64,000 nucleotides of DNA from CAXXHQ01 sp963665265 (lineage in GTDB: Bacteria > Planctomycetota > Planctomycetia > Pirellulales > Thermoguttaceae). Shown one piece after another: positions 62,317 to 64,000 of this stretch (position 1 is the stretch's first letter; each line of letters begins with the position of its first letter). The notes below the pieces were generated by a model. The model was not told the origin of the DNA. It saw nothing but the letters and a program-made list of their open reading frames with translations, and did not search any database. Location of the stretch: positions 2,852,001-2,916,000 of the forward strand of contig OY762224.2 in the NCBI GenBank assembly GCA_963665265.2. Reading direction: 5' to 3'. The position numbers were made by a program, and so were the translations under genes.

Positions 62317-63396
62317 TTACCTTACGTCGTTCGGCGAGGCGTCGTAAAGCTGATAAAAAACGTTCCTACGGCGAGGTTGGAATCCGATTTCCTGGATCAT
62401 CCGACAAATATCAATCTCAGTCGCACGGAAGCAGGTTCCGGCCGCCGCGACGACGTTCTCTTCGATCATCACGCTACCGAAGTCATTTGCTCCAAAGGAC
62501 ATAGCTAATTGTCCAATCGCGAGACCTTGCGTCACCCAACTAGCCTGAACGTTAAGAAAATTGTCCAGATACAATCTAGCGACGGCCAAGGTCTTCAAAT
62601 AGTCGAAAACGCCCAGTTTGGGGGCATCTGCCAGTTGGGTATTGCCCGGCTGGAACGTCCAAGCGATAAAGGCGGTAAAACCGCCCGTTTCGTCCTGCAA
62701 TTGTCTTAGTCGGTCTAGATGCTCGATTCGCTCGGCCAAAGTTTCGACATGACCGAACATCATAGTTGCCGAGCCCCGCCCGCCTAACTCATGCCATGCG
62801 CGGCAAATCTCCAGCCAGCGGTCGGCCGACGCCTTGCCGGGGCTTACCAGTTGCCGGACGCGGTCGACGAGGATTTCAGCTCCGCCGCCTGGTAGGCTGC
62901 CGAGGCCCGCCTTTTGCAGCCGACTTAAAACGGTCTTTACGTCGAGGTTCGACGTTTTGGCGATGTGTTCGATTTCGGGAGGGCCGAAGCCGTGAACGTT
63001 GACCGTCGGGAAATGCGATTTTAAGTCCGACAGCATCGCCTCGTACCAATCGACGCTGAGGTCCGGATGGAGGCCGCCTTGCAAGAGAATCTGATCGCCG
63101 CCGAGGGCGACAGTCTCACGAACTTTTTCGCGCAGTTCTTCTTGCGAAAGGACGTAACCGCGCGAATCGTCCGGCTTGCAGGAGAACGCGCAGAATTTGC
63201 AACCGCTGGTGCAGACGTTCGTGTAGTTGACGTTGCGATCGACGTTGTAGGTGCGGTGCGACTCGGGATGCAAACGGCGCGTGACGGCGTCGGCAGCGCG
63301 GCCGATCGAGGCCAGCTCATGGCTTTCGAGCAAGGAGAGGCCTTCTTGCGGCGTGATTCTTCGGCCGGCGATCGCTTTATCTAAAATGTTTTGCAT
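62317..63396 (-). CDS. mqnC: Dehypoxanthine futalosine cyclase (radical SAM)
   Basis: Third enzyme type of the futalosine route to menaquinone: converts dehypoxanthine futalosine to cyclic dehypoxanthine futalosine. 359 residues, full length. Radical SAM cluster ligands C62, C66 and C69 in [12 protein letters not shown]. Family signature segments: [75 protein letters not shown] and [16 protein letters not shown]. These fit MqnC rather than MqnE (aminofutalosine synthase). It begins 23 bases after the mqnA stop, so it is co-transcribed with it. Confidence 0.96.
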   Translation of the reverse strand: MQNILDKAIAGRRITPQEGLSLLESHELASIGRAADAVTRRLHPESHRTYNVDRNVNYTNVCTSGCKFCAFSCKPDDSRGYVLSQEELREKVRETVALGGDQILLQGGLHPDLSVDWYEAMLSDLKSHFPTVNVHGFGPPEIEHIAKTSNLDVKTVLSRLQKAGLGSLPGGGAEILVDRVRQLVSPGKASADRWLEICRAWHELGGRGSATMMFGHVETLAERIEHLDRLRQLQDETGGFTAFIAWTFQPGNTQLADAPKLGVFDYLKTLAVARLYLDNFLNVQASWVTQGLAIGQLAMSFGANDFGSVMIEENVVAAAGTCFRATEIDICRMIQEIGFQPRRRNVFYQLYDASPNDVR

Positions 63397-63419
63397 AGAC
63401 GCAATAGGAACGCGATAAT

Positions 63420-64000
63420 TTATATTTCAAACGTCGCTGAACTGGGGAGTAAAGAATTCTTTTTCGCAAGCTCGAAAAAACGCGATAAACCGGCCTTTTG
63501 ACGTTCGCCGAAGCCAAATTTCAAATGATCGCGGAGGTAGGTTAACGCTTCTTCTTGCGAGATGCCGATTTTCGCGGCTTCGGCGGTCGCGATTTCTTCG
63601 AGCCGGTTTACGCCGTCGTCACGCGCGGCCGAAAGTCCGGCGACGAGCGAGCCGTCGTCGGGCGGGAGGTCTTTTCTCGCGATCCACAAGGCGAAGACGA
63701 ACGGAAGGCCGGTCCAACGGGTCCATTCTTCGCCCAAGTCCCAGACGAAGTTAAAATCGCCTGCCGGCCGAGTGATTCCTCGATCGCCGATTAAGAGCGT
63801 GGCGTCGGCCTCGACGGCGTTTATCTCGGCGTCCAAGGGGAGTTCGCATGTTGCGGGCGTTACGCCGAATCGCTCCCGGAGCAATATCTTCGTGAGCGCA
63901 ACGCTGGTGCGCGAGCCTTCGTCGAGGGCGAGCGTTTTAATTTCACTCGGCGGTACGCGGCCGAAAAGTTTTACGGAGAGGACCGGCCCGTCGCAGGCGA
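63420..64000 (-). CDS. mqnA: Chorismate dehydratase, first enzyme of the futalosine pathway (cut by window edge)
   Basis: The C-terminal about 190 residues are visible; the gene runs past the end of the window. Dehydrates chorismate to 3-[(1-carboxyvinyl)oxy]benzoate. The visible part has the periplasmic-binding-protein-like fold signature of MqnA: VLSVKLFGRVPPSEIKTLALD leads in (key: VPPSEIKTLALDEGSRTSV), then ADATLLIGDRG, FVWDLGEEWTRWTGLPFVFALW and, at the end, LTYLRDHLKFGFGERQKAGLSRFF (key: LKFGFGERQKAGL). A TTG at 63884 is not the start since the frame continues upstream with conserved sequence. It heads the mqnA-mqnC run. Confidence 0.93.
   Translation of the reverse strand, partial: ACDGPVLSVKLFGRVPPSEIKTLALDEGSRTSVALTKILLRERFGVTPATCELPLDAEINAVEADATLLIGDRGITRPAGDFNFVWDLGEEWTRWTGLPFVFALWIARKDLPPDDGSLVAGLSAARDDGVNRLEEIATAEAAKIGISQEEALTYLRDHLKFGFGERQKAGLSRFFELAKKNSLLPSSATFEI

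Overview
The window looks like a chromosomal piece of a planctomycete (Planctomycetota, probably Pirellulales-like). This is inferred from the protein families together, with no rRNA gene to confirm it: PEP-CTERM (exosortase) proteins, a phosphate-selective-porin-type outer-membrane protein, NHLRC2-like redoxin/NHL protein, an ABC-2 permease fused to a CPBP/CAAX protease, a Ski2-like helicase, cysteine-rich exported proteins, DUF5107-TPR protein and the futalosine menaquinone genes mqnA and mqnC. No tRNA, rRNA, transposase, integrase or CRISPR array was seen.

Layout. 0-7 kb: end of a small zinc-ribbon-like protein, then gltB-gltD (glutamate synthase) on the minus strand. 7-13 kb: exported transglutaminase-like protein, porin, Cys/Pro-rich exported protein and, on the minus strand, the redoxin/NHL protein. 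13-20 kb: a large multi-PAS histidine kinase, a benzoylformate-decarboxylase-like ThDP enzyme, a Cys/Gly-rich lipoprotein and Ohr. 19.8-32.5 kb: a minus-strand cluster encoding, in transcription order, DUF5107-TPR, GH31, GH2, tandem GH43 and GH9 proteins, all with export signals. The set GH9 + GH31 + GH2 + GH43 matches the enzymes needed to take apart xyloglucan. 32.5-34.5 kb: a gene-poor island with many short perfect hairpins around one small gene of unlike character. 34.5-43.6 kb: pteridine-reductase-like SDR, Ski2-like helicase, transketolase, alpha/beta hydrolase, PEGA lipoprotein and PP2C phosphatase. 43.6-57.8 kb: five PEP-CTERM proteins (endonuclease I, a small one, and three tandem pentapeptide-repeat proteins) on either side of mutS. 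57.8-64 kb: minus-strand run mqnA (cut by the window edge), mqnC, ABC ATPase, ABC permease-CPBP fusion, and an amidohydrolase that may be aminodeoxyfutalosine deaminase.

How they fit together. The organism appears to be a polysaccharide degrader with a diderm envelope, menaquinone made by the futalosine route, and a cell surface carrying exosortase-sorted repeat proteins. The most unusual parts are (i) the three tandem pentapeptide/PEP-CTERM genes joined by two 93-bp spacers that differ at only 3 positions, the first gene being built from seven copies of a SYKxKDL-type module; (ii) the hairpin-rich island at 32.5-34.5 kb; and (iii) the compact xyloglucan-type gene cluster without SusC/SusD, led by a DUF5107-TPR protein.
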